A DNA stretch of 64,000 nt, from NCBI RefSeq assembly GCF_027942865.1, contig NC_134524.1:2764536-2828535 (forward strand). Direction: 5' to 3'. How positions within the stretch are numbered: position 1 is the stretch's first letter; each line of letters starts with the position of its first letter. The position numbers and the translations under genes are program-made. The notes under the pieces are model-generated. The model ran no database searches and was not told the origin of the DNA. It worked only from the letters and a program-made list of their open reading frames with translations. This DNA comes from Odontesthes bonariensis (taxonomy: Eukaryota > Chordata > Actinopteri > Atheriniformes > Atherinopsidae). Below are positions 1-10,026 of the stretch, piece by piece.

Positions 1-165
1 CATGTTCTTGCTACACAGATATTTTTAAAGAAAATGTGTATTTGGTTACGAGGGAAAGTTGACCCTTATCATCTTCCCCAAAGACCCAGAAATCTTTAAC
101 GCAGTCTGAAAAAGGTTTGGAGTTGTTCCCTGTACTTCCCAGACAGCTGTATGATGCTCATGACT
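1..165. repeat. Inverted-repeat arm matching 6243-6407
   Basis: These 165 bases are the reverse complement of 6243-6407 with few mismatches; beyond position 165 the two diverge. The other arm is the 3' flank of the minus-strand zinc-finger gene, so position 1 lies in the 3' flank of a plus-strand zinc-finger gene just left of the window. The same arrangement recurs at 48072-48236 versus about 60349-60513. Confidence 0.88.
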
Positions 166-2181
166 TAAGCTATGGTCCTGGCTGAACAGTAAGTAGCCAC
201 CAGAAATGCAAGACAGTCGCTGTAGCCACTGAATGTTATGCAGGACGGTCTTCCTGAATGCAGATGGTCATCAGTGAAGTCACCTCCCCCGAATGAACCC
301 CGTCATGTTGTGTATATGTGGCGAAACATGGCGAGCCAGCCGGGGGGGCTGTTAGCGTGACAGAGACAGTCTCTCAGTCAGAGACCAACCTCAGAAGTTA
401 AACCCAGTTTGTAACTGAGCTGACTCACAGTGGAAGTCACATGTTAGATCTGGTTCTCAGGGAGTGTTTCCTGCTGAGATCCAGCCGTGTCTGATCAGTG
501 CTGCAGTTTCTTGTTTTGCATTATTCTCTCCTCTTACTCAGACTACACCTGAAACTAATCAAAAGCAGGAAGCAGCATGAAGAATTGTCACATCAGCCAA
601 TTCAAATAAGTAATAACAAGTGCTTGAAAAAGGCAAATGAATGAAGGGACGTAAAAATGAGGAAAATCCCCTCAGTCCCCAGAAGTCTTTCTGTGGTTCC
701 TGCTCCCAAAGCACACTGAGCGCTGCTTCTGTGCTTCAGTGTTTTTCAGGAGTTTGTGTTCACTTTTTCCACCTCCGTAATGATCTGTAAAACTGAAGGT
801 TGTTGAAGAACACAGTGCTGGATCCAAACAATAGTGTAATGTTCCAATCTGACCTTCTGGTGGCAGCGTCGTCTCACTGGGGATTTCTCATTGATTCTTT
901 TAAAAGCGGCAATCAGCGTCAGATATTCATGATCTGAAGGGGATGAACTCCTGTGCTTCTGCAGAATACCTGAGTGTCCTCCAGTGCCACCATCAAGTTA
1001 GTGTTTTTCACCATATATGTTTATATTTACACTAACTTATAGATTTAATCTGCTGTAACTCCTGGTTAAATGGAGGTTTACCTCTTTCTTTAACTGCAGA
1101 ATTCCACCGTAATATAATTCTAGTTCAAAAAATAAAATGATAAACTCATGTGTCGGCTTTAGTTATTTATAAATGTAGATTGATGATACGTATTGGATGG
1201 AAGCTTTTGACTCCGGATGAAATGTTTTGGGTTCAGGTGGAACAGAACCAGGTCAGCACCATTATCCCAGAATTCTTTGCATCTTCTTCAGATTTTCTGT
1301 GTGAAAACAGAGACCTCTGAAACATGTTTCTGAGCTGGTGTGGATGCTGCTGGAAGGACCTCTGCTGGTCACTCTGGTAGGTTTTCACATCTGTTATGAT
1401 GCGTAACCGTAGCAATGGGAAAGTTGTTCACCTGTTGGTTTAGCTAACTGAGCTTCACAAAAGCCCAAGAAATGGCTGGAAAAATACCCCAAATCTGGAT
1501 GAACTGAAGAGGAGACGTCTAGGATGCAGAGCAGGAACAACCTGGAGGAAAAGGAGGAGGAAGTTTAAAGCATTTCTTCCCTCGATCATCAGGGGAAATG
1601 TGAGGTCACTGGTGGATAAGACAACTACATGCACCAACTACACACTGAAAGGTTGAATCCTAAACTTTCTCTTTTCATTTTCTTTTCATAGGGACTGAGT
1701 TCAAGCCTTTTCCAGGTTCCACTCAATCTTTTTCAGTGTTCAAAGTTTGAAACCAACGAGTCTGAGACTTTATTGGGATACAGAGCATGAGACAGAACAC
1801 CGAGCAGCTGAACAAAGCAGAGACAGTTGATGAGCAAAGCTGCTTCACAGAAAACATGTTGGAAGACTAAAAGATAGTGTCTGTGCTCATCAGTCTCAGG
1901 TAAAAAGTGCCAAGAAAGCAGCACAAAGCAGCGGAGGCATCGCTCAGAGGGGCAATAAACTGCTTTGGGACTCGGAGATCATATGTTCAAGTCCTGTGAG
2001 AGCTGCTCAAAGAGTTTAAATGTCTCCAGGTTTTAGAGGCCAAAGCAAAGAGTGAAAGGCTTTAAGGTGGAAAGAGTGCACATTTTAATAAAGACGGATT
2101 AATTGAGATTCCTGTAAATGAACAAGAGGACAGTAACTGGACTGGGGCCACCTCCCAGGAGCTCCTCCTCTTATCTCTAAG
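166..2181. other. Non-coding spacer of the duplicated unit
   Basis: No gene is recognised here. The sequence is repeated at 48237-50181 with a few substitutions. It contains short open frames without recognisable domains, which are equally open in both copies simply because the copies are nearly identical. A weakly tRNA-like stretch near 1930-2010 does not fold properly and was not called. Confidence 0.6.
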
Positions 2182-2358
2182 GTGAGCTCCTTCTCTAGGC
2201 CTGACCCCTCGGGTGTGTCCCAGTTTCCCTTTCCTGGGAGGTGAGCTCCTTCTCTAGGCCTGACCCCTCAGGTGTGTCCCAGTTTCCCTTTCCTGGGAGG
2301 TGAGCTCCTTCTCTAGGCCTGACCCCTCGGGTGTGTTCCAGTTTCCCTTTCCTGGGAG
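2182..2358. repeat. 59-bp minisatellite, 3 units
   Basis: Units start at 2182, 2241 and 2300, and the next partial unit begins at 2359. Each unit starts GTGAGCTCCTTCTCTAGGCC and ends TTTCCTGGGAG. The right copy of the segment (56882-57176) has five units, so unit number changed after the duplication. Confidence 0.92.
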
Positions 2359-2758
2359 GTGAGCGTTCACAATCTGGTGCTGCTCCATCAAGGTCTTTGT
2401 GTCAATCCAAGCCTGACCCCACCCCTGAGGCAAGGTGCCAGGGGAGACCCTACTAGGAAGGTAACCCCCGACAACAAAGCTCTCAGGTTCCTGGGAGAAC
2501 TCAAAGCCCTCCATCACGTTACGGATTCTATTCGTGTTGTGAATGATGGCATCACGGTTTACACTGAGAGCCAACAGGACAGCACCTCTGTTTAGAGCCG
2601 TGAGACGGTTGTTGGACACTTCTTGCTCTCTTAGATATATTTGGACGATGGGAGCAGTTCCTCTGCAGCAGTCAACCAAAAACTGTCCAAAGGTGATGAG
2701 CAAAGCGTCCTGTAGCTTCAGACCTCGGTCTCGTCTTAGTTCAGTTAGCTCCTCCCAG
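2254..2758 (-). pseudogene. Unrecognised open frame ending in the minisatellite; possible exon remnant
   Basis: On the minus strand a frame runs from about 2758 to a stop at 2254. The first in-frame ATG is at 2703, but the frame continues upstream to a possible splice acceptor (a CTAAC branch-like motif followed by CAG), beginning WEELTELRRDRGLKLQDAL. The first ~110 residues are of ordinary composition, rich in L, N and E; the last ~35 are encoded by the 59-bp minisatellite. The right copy at 57072-57521 keeps the frame with three or four amino-acid changes. I do not recognise a family. It may be part of a gene of which only one exon is visible, or a chance frame kept open by recent duplication. 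Confidence 0.3.
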
Positions 2759-2940
2759 CTGAGTTGTTAGGATCCGTAACCCAGTCGAGGCTTTTTCAGG
2801 TGCTCACCTGTTATATATTGTCCCCCAAAGTGCTGCAACACTTCATTTCAGTCATTTCAGAGGGGGAACATGTCCAGGTTGGCCCGTTCCAGCTGTTGTT
2901 TCCAGAGGTGCATCTTTGGGCAGAATCCATTGTCGGTGCT
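2359..2940. other. Spacer with no gene seen on the plus strand
   Basis: Apart from the minus-strand open frame described separately, no promoter, RNA gene or repeat was recognised. The sequence is duplicated at 57177-57760. Confidence 0.5.
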
Positions 2941-3288
2941 TGTTTTTTTTGTTTATTTTTCTCTCTTTTTTTCTCTCTCTCTCCCTCTTTTTCTCTCTCC
3001 TCTCTTTTTTTTCTTTCCCTTTTTCTTTCTCTCTTTTTTCTCTTTTTTTCTTTCTTTTTCTTTTTAATTTTTTTTCTCTTTTTTCCTCTTTCTTTTCTTT
3101 TTTTCTCTCATTTTTTTTCTCTTTCTCATTTGTTTTATTTTTCCTCTTTTTTCTCATTTTTTTCTCTTTTTTCCCCTTTTTTCTTTTTTCTCTCTCTCTT
3201 ATTTTTTTCTCTTTTTTAAATTTTTTCTCTTTTTTTCTCTCCTTTTCTTTTTCCTCTTTTCCTTTCTCTCTCTCTCTCACCAGATGGC
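2940..3288. repeat. Pyrimidine-rich low-complexity tract
   Basis: About 350 bases are almost entirely T and C on the plus strand, as irregular T runs broken by CTC and TTTC. The right copy (57760-58115) has expanded into a perfect (CT)n run at 58023-58112. Long open frames across this tract encode only F/S/L or K/R/E runs and are composition artefacts. Confidence 0.9.
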
Positions 3289-4164
3289 GCTGATCAGGTG
3301 ATTGATGACGTCAGAAGCGCAGAACGCATTGTTCGGTGGAACCACGGTTCAGAGGTCTCTCATCGTTTGAACACTTGGGGGCGCTGTTCTCTACAAAAGT
3401 AAAATGAATCCCAAACTGTCACAATTGAACTCAATTCATTGCTCTTTTCCATGGCTTCTGACAGGAAACGTTCTGTGGCTTGGGATCACTTCACCTTGGT
3501 TTCTCCTAATAAGCTGATACTATTGTACAATATACTGTTGTGTGATGCAAGATGTTTGCTTGTTTTTGTTTTTCAACTGTAAATATAAGCTTTATTATTA
3601 TTATGGGTATGCATGCTAATATACTTCTCTTCTTAAAATAAGGGGGCAGCACATTTAAGAATCTAAGGTATGTAGGACAATACATTCATTTTGGACTTGT
3701 TTATTTAGCGCATATCCCAAACAAAGCGCTTACGGCCATTATTCCACACATTTTAAAAAGTGATGGCTTATCTCTTTCTTTTCTGTCTGCTGAAGGTGCG
3801 GTGTTTGATTTGCCCACAAGAACTGGCCTTTCATGCCAACACATCCTCCATGATGGGACACCTCCGGTCCATCCATCCTGCTGAGAGCCCTCGGACAACA
3901 AAGCCAACCTTCAGCCTGTAACCTGGGGCGGCCATCTTGGACCGGTCATCGCTCCACTCAGTGTAATCTGTCTGGCTGGAGCCATGAAGCGTCAGCGCAT
4001 TTAATCAATCATAAATCGCTGAATACAAAACTGATTTTCAACGGATTTTTGTTTCTGCAAACGTGATACATGTAGGCATGATACGGGACACATGACACGT
4101 ATTTTAACATTCATAGTAGGCTCAGCAGTAATAGAATATTCTGCTCTGTAACATATGTGATGTA

Positions 4165-4165
<1 letters not shown>
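3289..4165. other. Non-coding spacer, nothing recognised
   Basis: This part is repeated at 58116-58965 in the right copy. Short open frames lack domains or splice context. No gene, RNA or mobile-element terminus was seen. Confidence 0.5.

Positions 4166-4203
<38 letters not shown>
4166..4203. repeat. (TA)n microsatellite at a copy-difference breakpoint
   Basis: A run of TA dinucleotides. In the right copy the matching position carries an L2 LINE fragment (59008-59399), and the following 1.1 kb of the left copy is missing there. Confidence 0.9.
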
Positions 4204-4205
<2 letters not shown>

Positions 4206-5303
4206 CACTAATATATGATAAAGAAGCAGATTGTGTACTACTCAGATATTTTATTAAGTTGAAAAATGAAGAAATTATACATTATACATAAAAGATAAAA
4301 CCCAAAAGACAGAAGTTATATATCGGAAAATAATTGTATCTCTTTCAGGCTTGTTGCTCCATCAGTGTTAAAACAAGAATAAACGTTTCATGTAAAATCT
4401 ACTGAACATTGTATGTTCTTTATGCTGAGCTGTAAATAAACAGTTGGAATCATAATTCACTGTATCCTGTATATATTTGCTGGGAGAGACTTTAGTCCAG
4501 TTTAGATTACAGCAGATTATCAGAAAATATGCAGCTGAACTCAACACAAACAGCTCTGATGGCTGCAGAAGATGCAGTCTGAGAGAAGGAGATTTATTTC
4601 ACTTCTACAGCGATTTATTTATGCTTTGCATGCAGGTTTTATCATAATAACTCAGTGGTGGCTCCTGGCAGATTTATCAGAGGGTCATCAGCTCTGCTCC
4701 ATCACTTTTTGTCTTTGTGCGCTCGTTGTTCCTGCTCCTTCTCACCCGGAGATCCTCCTACATTTTTATTAATGACTTTACAAATGCCCGTTTGTCACAG
4801 TTGATGAGGAATGCCGCTGTTGAAAGGAGTAATTAGCATTTGGGCCCCGAGCAGACCTCCACCGATTTGTAATCATTAAAGTTATTTTAGCCTTAAGGAG
4901 TTTCTTTTGTTTTGTGACTGAATGTTACAAATGAAGACATTTCCCCATAACTTAGAGCCTCCACCCATCCTTCAGAGACTTTAGGCATGTGTCCAAGATG
5001 GCGAGGGGAAAGACTCTCACACTCAGGGGCGCCTCAGGGCTCCAGGCTGGGACCTCACACTGACAGAAGGTAAAACACTTCAGTTTCTGCCTCAGAAAGA
5101 AAGCTCAAAGCTGCACCTCAACCACACCTTACAGCATCTCGTTGGGACGGGGAGGCCATGAGACGGGAAACTTTATCATTAACTCGGTGAATGTGATTTT
5201 ATGATAAAGTTTTATCAACATTTAAATGAATCAAACAAAATCAGTTTTGTAAATGAGCTCAGTTGAATTCAACTCAACAATACTCATTAATCCCTGAAGG
5301 TAA
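4204..5303. other. 1.1-kb block present only in the left copy
   Basis: The right copy jumps from the TA tract plus L2 fragment straight to sequence matching 5304 onward, so this block was deleted there or inserted here. The stretch near 4262-4300 resembles 30700-30770 (GTTGAAAAATGAAGAAAT followed by ATACATTATACAT), which suggests an interspersed repeat. No gene is recognised. Confidence 0.6.
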
Positions 5304-6436
5304 ATTATATCCCTGCAGGATTAGTTATTACTAAAGATCAGCTGCTGTTACAGAGAACTAAATAAAATGTAATCAGCTGAAGTGTAGCAGAGAGGAAGGT
5401 GTGGTAGAAACCTTCAGAGGTCTCCATCAGTGGGTCGGGCTGTTGTTTCTGTAGCTTAGCAACAGCTCAGCTGATGATGTCACACACAGCGTCAGCAGGT
5501 AACTCAGGTGAACTCTGTCAGCAGACAACATGGACAGAAACTCACAGCCAGCACTTCAACATCTGGGGTGCAGAGACGCTCCTTCTAAGCTTTCCAAGCT
5601 TATTTGAATCTAAGTTGTATAAATGTACTTTTAAAATACTACGAATAAGTTCAGTTTGTGTATTGTACAAAAATTGTAATGTACTTAGCCGCTTGTTCTG
5701 TATATTTTTTTGTTTGGAATAAACTAAACTAAACTAACAAAAAAAAAAAAAAAAAAAGGAACAAAAACAGCCTGAAGCAGGTTTAAATGATCAGCGTTTG
5801 AGTTTGAGGTACAATCCAATAAAGTATAAGGGTGTCGTGTGCACACTCTGCCAACGGGTGTTCTGGGTAAGTTGTGCAGCCGTCGGGGCAGAAGAAGAAG
5901 AAGAAGAGTTGTGGACTAAAACAACGTGAGCAGCGCGACTGAGAGCATCTGAGATTACAGCAGAATGTCTGTTTGGTAAATCTGCTCAGTACCTGATTGT
6001 GTGAGTAACTGAGCAGTTGTAGAAGCGACAAACAGATCAGTTCAGTTTTCTCATGTTAAACGGTTCAATTCAAAGTAGCGTTAGCCTGCTTAGCTGCCTT
6101 TTCCCTCAGTGCAGCCATGACGTTTGGACTAAAATGCGTTCACACGTCTGATTCCAACACAACAGACATTTGAAAGAGTTTCACAGCTTGAAGTTGATCC
6201 TCGTGCCCTTTTAGTGTTGGAACAGCCTTAACTTTCAGCTTCAGTCATCAGCATCATACAGCTGTCTGGGAAGTACAGGGAACAACTCCAAACCTTTTTC
6301 AGACTGCGTTAAAGATTTCTGGGTCTTTGGGGAAGATGATAAGGGTCAACTTTCCCTCGTAACCAAATACACATTTTCTTCAAAAATATCTGTGTAGCAA
6401 GAACATGAAAAGCATGAGAAAAGTTAACATCTGACC
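5304..6436. other. Spacer with retroposon-like A-rich tail
   Basis: Near 5715-5758 an AATAAA-like motif is followed by AAACTAAACTAAACTAAC and then about 19 A residues, the look of a retroposed 3' end. The A-run is shorter in the right copy (59852 region). Positions 6243-6407 form the inverted arm matching 1-165. No protein-coding gene is recognised. Confidence 0.45.
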
Positions 6437-6442
6437 TTTAAT
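6437..6442 (-). terminator. Candidate poly(A) signal of the 16-finger gene
   Basis: TTTAAT on the plus strand is ATTAAA on the minus strand, about 490 nt downstream of the zinc-finger stop codon at 6927. The same hexamer at the same distance follows the other two zinc-finger genes (48037-48042 and 60543-60548). Confidence 0.45.
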
Positions 6443-6926
6443 GAAATGCAGAACAATGAAATACAGACGAGTGTAAAGCTCGACTTCACATCAAACTGAA
6501 ATGATATATTGCTTCTTCAGATGTTTACAGAAATACCCACAGCTGGTGCAAAGCTACTTTGTGGATCTTAACTTTAAACAAAACAAACATGTTCAGTATA
6601 ACAGAATAAACATGTTTCTACTTTCAAACAGACTGCATTTTGTTCTGTCCATCAACTCACAATTGATGCCATGTTTGTCTTGAACGTCGGGAGATCCGTC
6701 CCCAGTTAAAGCAATCCCAACAAATTATAAAGCACTTTCAATGGTTCGTCAAACATGTGCTCCCCACAGAACATTCAGAACTAAAGTCCTAACAAGAGAA
6801 GGTGGTAATCCACAAAGAAGATTTTTAATCTGAACAAAGGAAAGGCTTCTGATCGGTAGTTCCAGTTGCTGCTCCCAGGTGAATATTTGCTTATCTGCCG
6901 TAAAAATTGATGTTGATTTAAGCCAA

Positions 6927-8297
6927 TCATTTCTCTGCATTGTGACTACGTTGGTGTGTCTTTAGATTACCTAATTGAGTGAAAGCTGCCCCACACTGAC
7001 CACAGCTGAAAGGTTTCTCTCCTGTGTGAATACGTTGGTGTGTCTTTAGATGAGATAATGTAGTGAAAGCTGCCCCACACTGACCACAGCTGTAAGGCTT
7101 CTCTCCTGTGTGAATACGTTGGTGTGTCTTTAGACTACCTAATGTAGTGAAAGCTGCCCCACACTGACCACAGCTGTAAGGCTTCTCTCCTGTGTGAATA
7201 TGTTGGTGTGTCTTTAGACTACCTAATGTAGTGAAAGCTGCCCCACACTGACCACAGCTGAAAGGCTTCTCTCCTGTGTGAATACGTTGGTGTGTCTTTA
7301 GATTAGCTAATGTAGTCAAAGCTGCCCCACACTGACCACAGCTGAAAGGCTTCTCTCCTGTGTGAATACGTTGGTGTCTCTTTAGATGAGATGAATGAGT
7401 GAAAGCTGCCCCACACTGACCACAGCTGAAAGGCTTCTCTCCTGTGTGAATACGTTGGTGTGTCTTTAGATTATTTAATGTAGTGAAAGCTGCCCCACAC
7501 TGACCACAGCTGAAAGGCTTCTCTCCTGTGTGAATACGTTGGTGTCTCTTTAGATGAGATGATTGAGTGAAAGCTGCCCCACACTGGCCACAGATGAAAG
7601 GTTTATCTCCTGTGTGAACACGTTGGTGTGTCTTTAGATTAGATAATTGAGTGAAAGCTGCCCCACACTGACCACAGCTGAAAGGTTTCTCTCCTGTGTG
7701 AATATGTTGGTGTGTCTTTAGACTACCTAATGCAGTGAAAGCTGCCCCACACTGACCACAGCTGAAAGGCTTCTCTCCTGTGTGAATACGTTGGTGTGTC
7801 TTTAGATTAGCTAATGTAGTGAAAGCTGCCCCACACTGACCACAGCTGAAAGGTTTCTCTCCTGTGTGAATACGTTGGTGTGTCTTTAGATTAGATAAAT
7901 CAGTGAAAGCTGCCCCACACTGACCACAGCTGAAAGGTTTCTCTCCTGAGTGAATACGTTGGTGTGTCTTTAGATTATTTAATGTAGTGAAAGCTGCCCC
8001 ACACTGACCACAGCTGAAAGGTTTCTCTCCTGTGTGAATACGTTGGTGTCTCTTTAGATGAGATGATTGAGTGAAAGCTGCCCCACACTGACCACAGCTG
8101 AAAGGTTTCTCTCCTGTGTGAATACGTTGGTGCGTCTTTAGATGAAATAATCCAGTGAAAGCTGCCCCACACTGGTCACAGCTGTATGGCTTCTCTCCTG
8201 TATGAATCCTCTGATGATACCTCAGATTTGATTGTTTGATAACTTTCCCACAGTCCTTACAGCAGTGCCATCTGGATCCCTCTTGGGCTCTACGTTT
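6927..8297 (-). CDS. C2H2 zinc-finger protein, last exon, 16 fingers
   Basis: Probable nuclear DNA-binding protein built of tandem Kruppel-type C2H2 fingers. The exon encodes KRRAQEGSRWHC and then 16 fingers of exactly 28 residues, joined by TGEKPF/TGEKPY linkers, ending NAEK and TGA. Finger 1 is distinct (CKDCGKVIKQSNLRYH); the rest share the frame C-GQ-CGAAFT-x-L-xx-LK-x-HQRIH. Variation concentrates at the helix positions that contact DNA (-1: T, Q, D, H, A, G; 2/3: NN, SN, AN, GS, SH, FH, GN; 6: T or R), while the backbone is nearly invariant, as expected for concerted evolution. One finger has AALT instead of AAFT. There is no ATG at the start: the frame enters through a splice acceptor (pyrimidine tract then TTGCAG at 8303-8298), so this is an internal start of the last exon. 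Upstream exons were not identified, so an effector domain (KRAB- or FiNZ-like) cannot be assessed. Confidence 0.9.
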   Translation of the reverse strand, partial: KRRAQEGSRWHCCKDCGKVIKQSNLRYHQRIHTGEKPYSCDQCGAAFTGLFHLKTHQRIHTGEKPFSCGQCGAAFTQSSHLKRHQRIHTGEKPFSCGQCGAAFTTLNNLKTHQRIHSGEKPFSCGQCGAAFTDLSNLKTHQRIHTGEKPFSCGQCGAAFTTLANLKTHQRIHTGEKPFSCGQCGAAFTALGSLKTHQHIHTGEKPFSCGQCGAAFTQLSNLKTHQRVHTGDKPFICGQCGAAFTQSSHLKRHQRIHTGEKPFSCGQCGAAFTTLNNLKTHQRIHTGEKPFSCGQCGAAFTHSSHLKRHQRIHTGEKPFSCGQCGAALTTLANLKTHQRIHTGEKPFSCGQCGAAFTTLGSLKTHQHIHTGEKPYSCGQCGAAFTTLGSLKTHQRIHTGEKPYSCGQCGAAFTTLSHLKTHQRIHTGEKPFSCGQCGAAFTQLGNLKTHQRSHNAEK

Positions 8298-8607
8298 CTG
8301 CAATGACAGAGAGGAAGAAGACTTAGATCCTTTTGAAGTTCACACAAAAGATTTCTCTAAGCTAACCTACGCTAACCAACATATTCTAACTGGAGCTGGA
8401 CAGACCGAGCCACACAGGTCTCAATATCTCAGATCAAAAGTGAACGCTGAGGGTGCGTTTATAAGTGCCCTCAGTTATCAGCACTGTGCTCTGATGTGTT
8501 CTGCACACGTTCAGCTTTTTAAGCAGTAAACTCTGCAGCTCAGAGAGAGGAGATGAAACCAGGAAACACTTTGCTGTTTTTAACCAGGAAAAACACAAAC
8601 TAAGCAA
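8298..8607 (-). other. Intron side and 5' flank of the 16-finger exon
   Basis: The sequence upstream of the acceptor includes the pyrimidine-rich stretch before CAG. It is shared with the right copy (61480-61787) and, inverted, with 46030-46265 and 41232-41325. In the inverted copy, 4.7 kb containing LINE sequence lies in the middle. No upstream coding exon is recognised. Confidence 0.5.
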
Positions 8608-9743
8608 GTGGAACATTTATTAAGTGACTCTAATATCGATCTACTTGAAATATCTGAAAGTTGGTTGACACATTCATCATCATCTACAGCAGCTAGCAGC
8701 ATTCCAGGATATAATGTATGTAGAAAGGCTAGAGAAGCAGGGCGAGGTGGGGGAGTATTGATCTATGTCAGAGAGAAGTTTCAACATGAACTAATAAGGT
8801 GGCCTAAAGACGTTTACGCTGAGTGTATTGGTCTAAATGCATCACTCTGCTCTGCAATTTGTCTTTTACTGTGATTTGTGTGGATCCACCTCAGCAAAGG
8901 ATGTGTTTTATGATCATCTTCAGACAATCTTAAATCACTGCAACTCGAAGAAGGAAATCATCCTACTCGCTGATTTTAATATCAACTGGAACATCAAGTC
9001 AGGGAAAAAATTACAATTTGAGACAAATTATAAAAGGAGCGACAAGAATAACTAATACGTCAAATACAACAATTGATCTTATATTTACTAATAATCCTGA
9101 AAGACTCTGTAAGACTTTTAATCTATTATCTGGCCTGTCAGATCACAATTTTATCTTGTGCTCATGGAAAATTAAGAGGAAGCATTTAATGGCATCCACC
9201 AGACGTCACCAGTTCTACTTCATACCCAAAAGCCAGCAACAATTCCTGAATGAGGAAATCCAAAATCTAGAAGGTCTGAAAAATAACGACATTGAGGCTC
9301 GCTCAGATAACAATAATAATAATAATAATAATAAATTTATTTGTATAGCACCTTTCACAGAAAATAAAATTCACAAAGTGCTTCACAATACGATGCAAGT
9401 CAACATTTCATATACACACATAAGAAAACACAGTAAATGCAGAAAAGCATGAGGCTACAGAGCAGATGGGCACTTTAAGAACAGATAAAAGGTATTTTAA
9501 ATAGGTGGGACTTCAGATTCTTTTTGAAAATGTCTAAAGAAGTTGCAGACCGTAGACAGAGAGGAAGAGAGTTCCAAAGAGTTGGAGCCACAACCTCAAA
9601 GGCACGATCACGCTTTGTCTTTAGACATGCTGCAGCTTGGGGATGTCGTCAGGAGACATGGCATTAGTTTTCACAGCTATGCTGATGATACACAGCTTTA
9701 CATTGCCGTGTCTCCTGATGACCTAGAACCAGTTAACGTTCTT
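8608..9743 (+). pseudogene. L2-type LINE, 5' half (endonuclease and part of RT), broken
   Basis: Translated fragments match the apurinic-endonuclease-like domain of L2-clade LINEs (ESWLTHSSSS; GVLIYVREKF; LLADFNINWN; SDHNFILCSW) and then, after an internal replacement, the reverse transcriptase motif SYADDTQLY at about 9677-9703. Frames are broken near 8870 and 9050. Between the endonuclease and YADD parts, about 9308-9620 holds an AAT microsatellite and an unrelated repeat, so the N-terminal RT is missing. The LINE continues at 16319 on the far side of a Kolobok insertion: PVNVL before the TTAA joins LNCILDIKS after it. The right copy is at 61788-62923. Confidence 0.85.
9308..9620. repeat. 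AAT microsatellite plus unclassified interspersed repeat
   Basis: An (AAT)n run at 9308-9333 is followed by ATTTATTTGTATAGCACCTT and sequence of a kind I recall from many fish intergenic regions. It sits inside the L2 LINE where RT coding is missing. It also occurs at 62497-62800. Confidence 0.55.
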
Positions 9744-10026
9744 TTAAAGATCCTATGACATGAAAATAAATGGAGGCTTTTATATATTTTTAGAGGCTTT
9801 AGTGGTCCCCTTATACTGTATTATACTGTATATAGGCAACATTCTGCCTTGGTGCAGAATTACAGCCAGTCCCAAAATGAGTTTTTCTTAGGATCCTCAG
9901 AATGAGCTGTTTAGGGCCTGCAGCTTTAAATGCAAATTAGGAGGAGAAAGACGGGGCAAAGCGGAGGGTGGGGGTGTGGCCTTACTTCCGCCCTTGGTAC
10001 CATGCGCAAATGCGTTGTGAATCGCT

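Noticed and set aside
1928-2010. tRNA-like stretch with A-box-like ATCGCTCAGAGG and B-box-like GTTCAAGTCC
   Set aside because: The anticodon and T arms do not pair, and the right copy lacks three bases in the middle; at most a decayed tRNA-derived sequence.
2764-3293. Hydrophobic F/S/L-rich and K/R/E-rich open frames
   Set aside because: Composition artefacts of a pyrimidine-rich tract; the right copy has a different length and frame.
6927-8303. CRISPR-like regular repeats of 84 bp
   Set aside because: The units are C2H2 finger codons in one open frame without spacers, in a eukaryotic genome.
8236-8529. Plus-strand open frame opposite the zinc-finger exon and its intron
   Set aside because: Antisense shadow; it recurs in all copies only because the DNA is duplicated.
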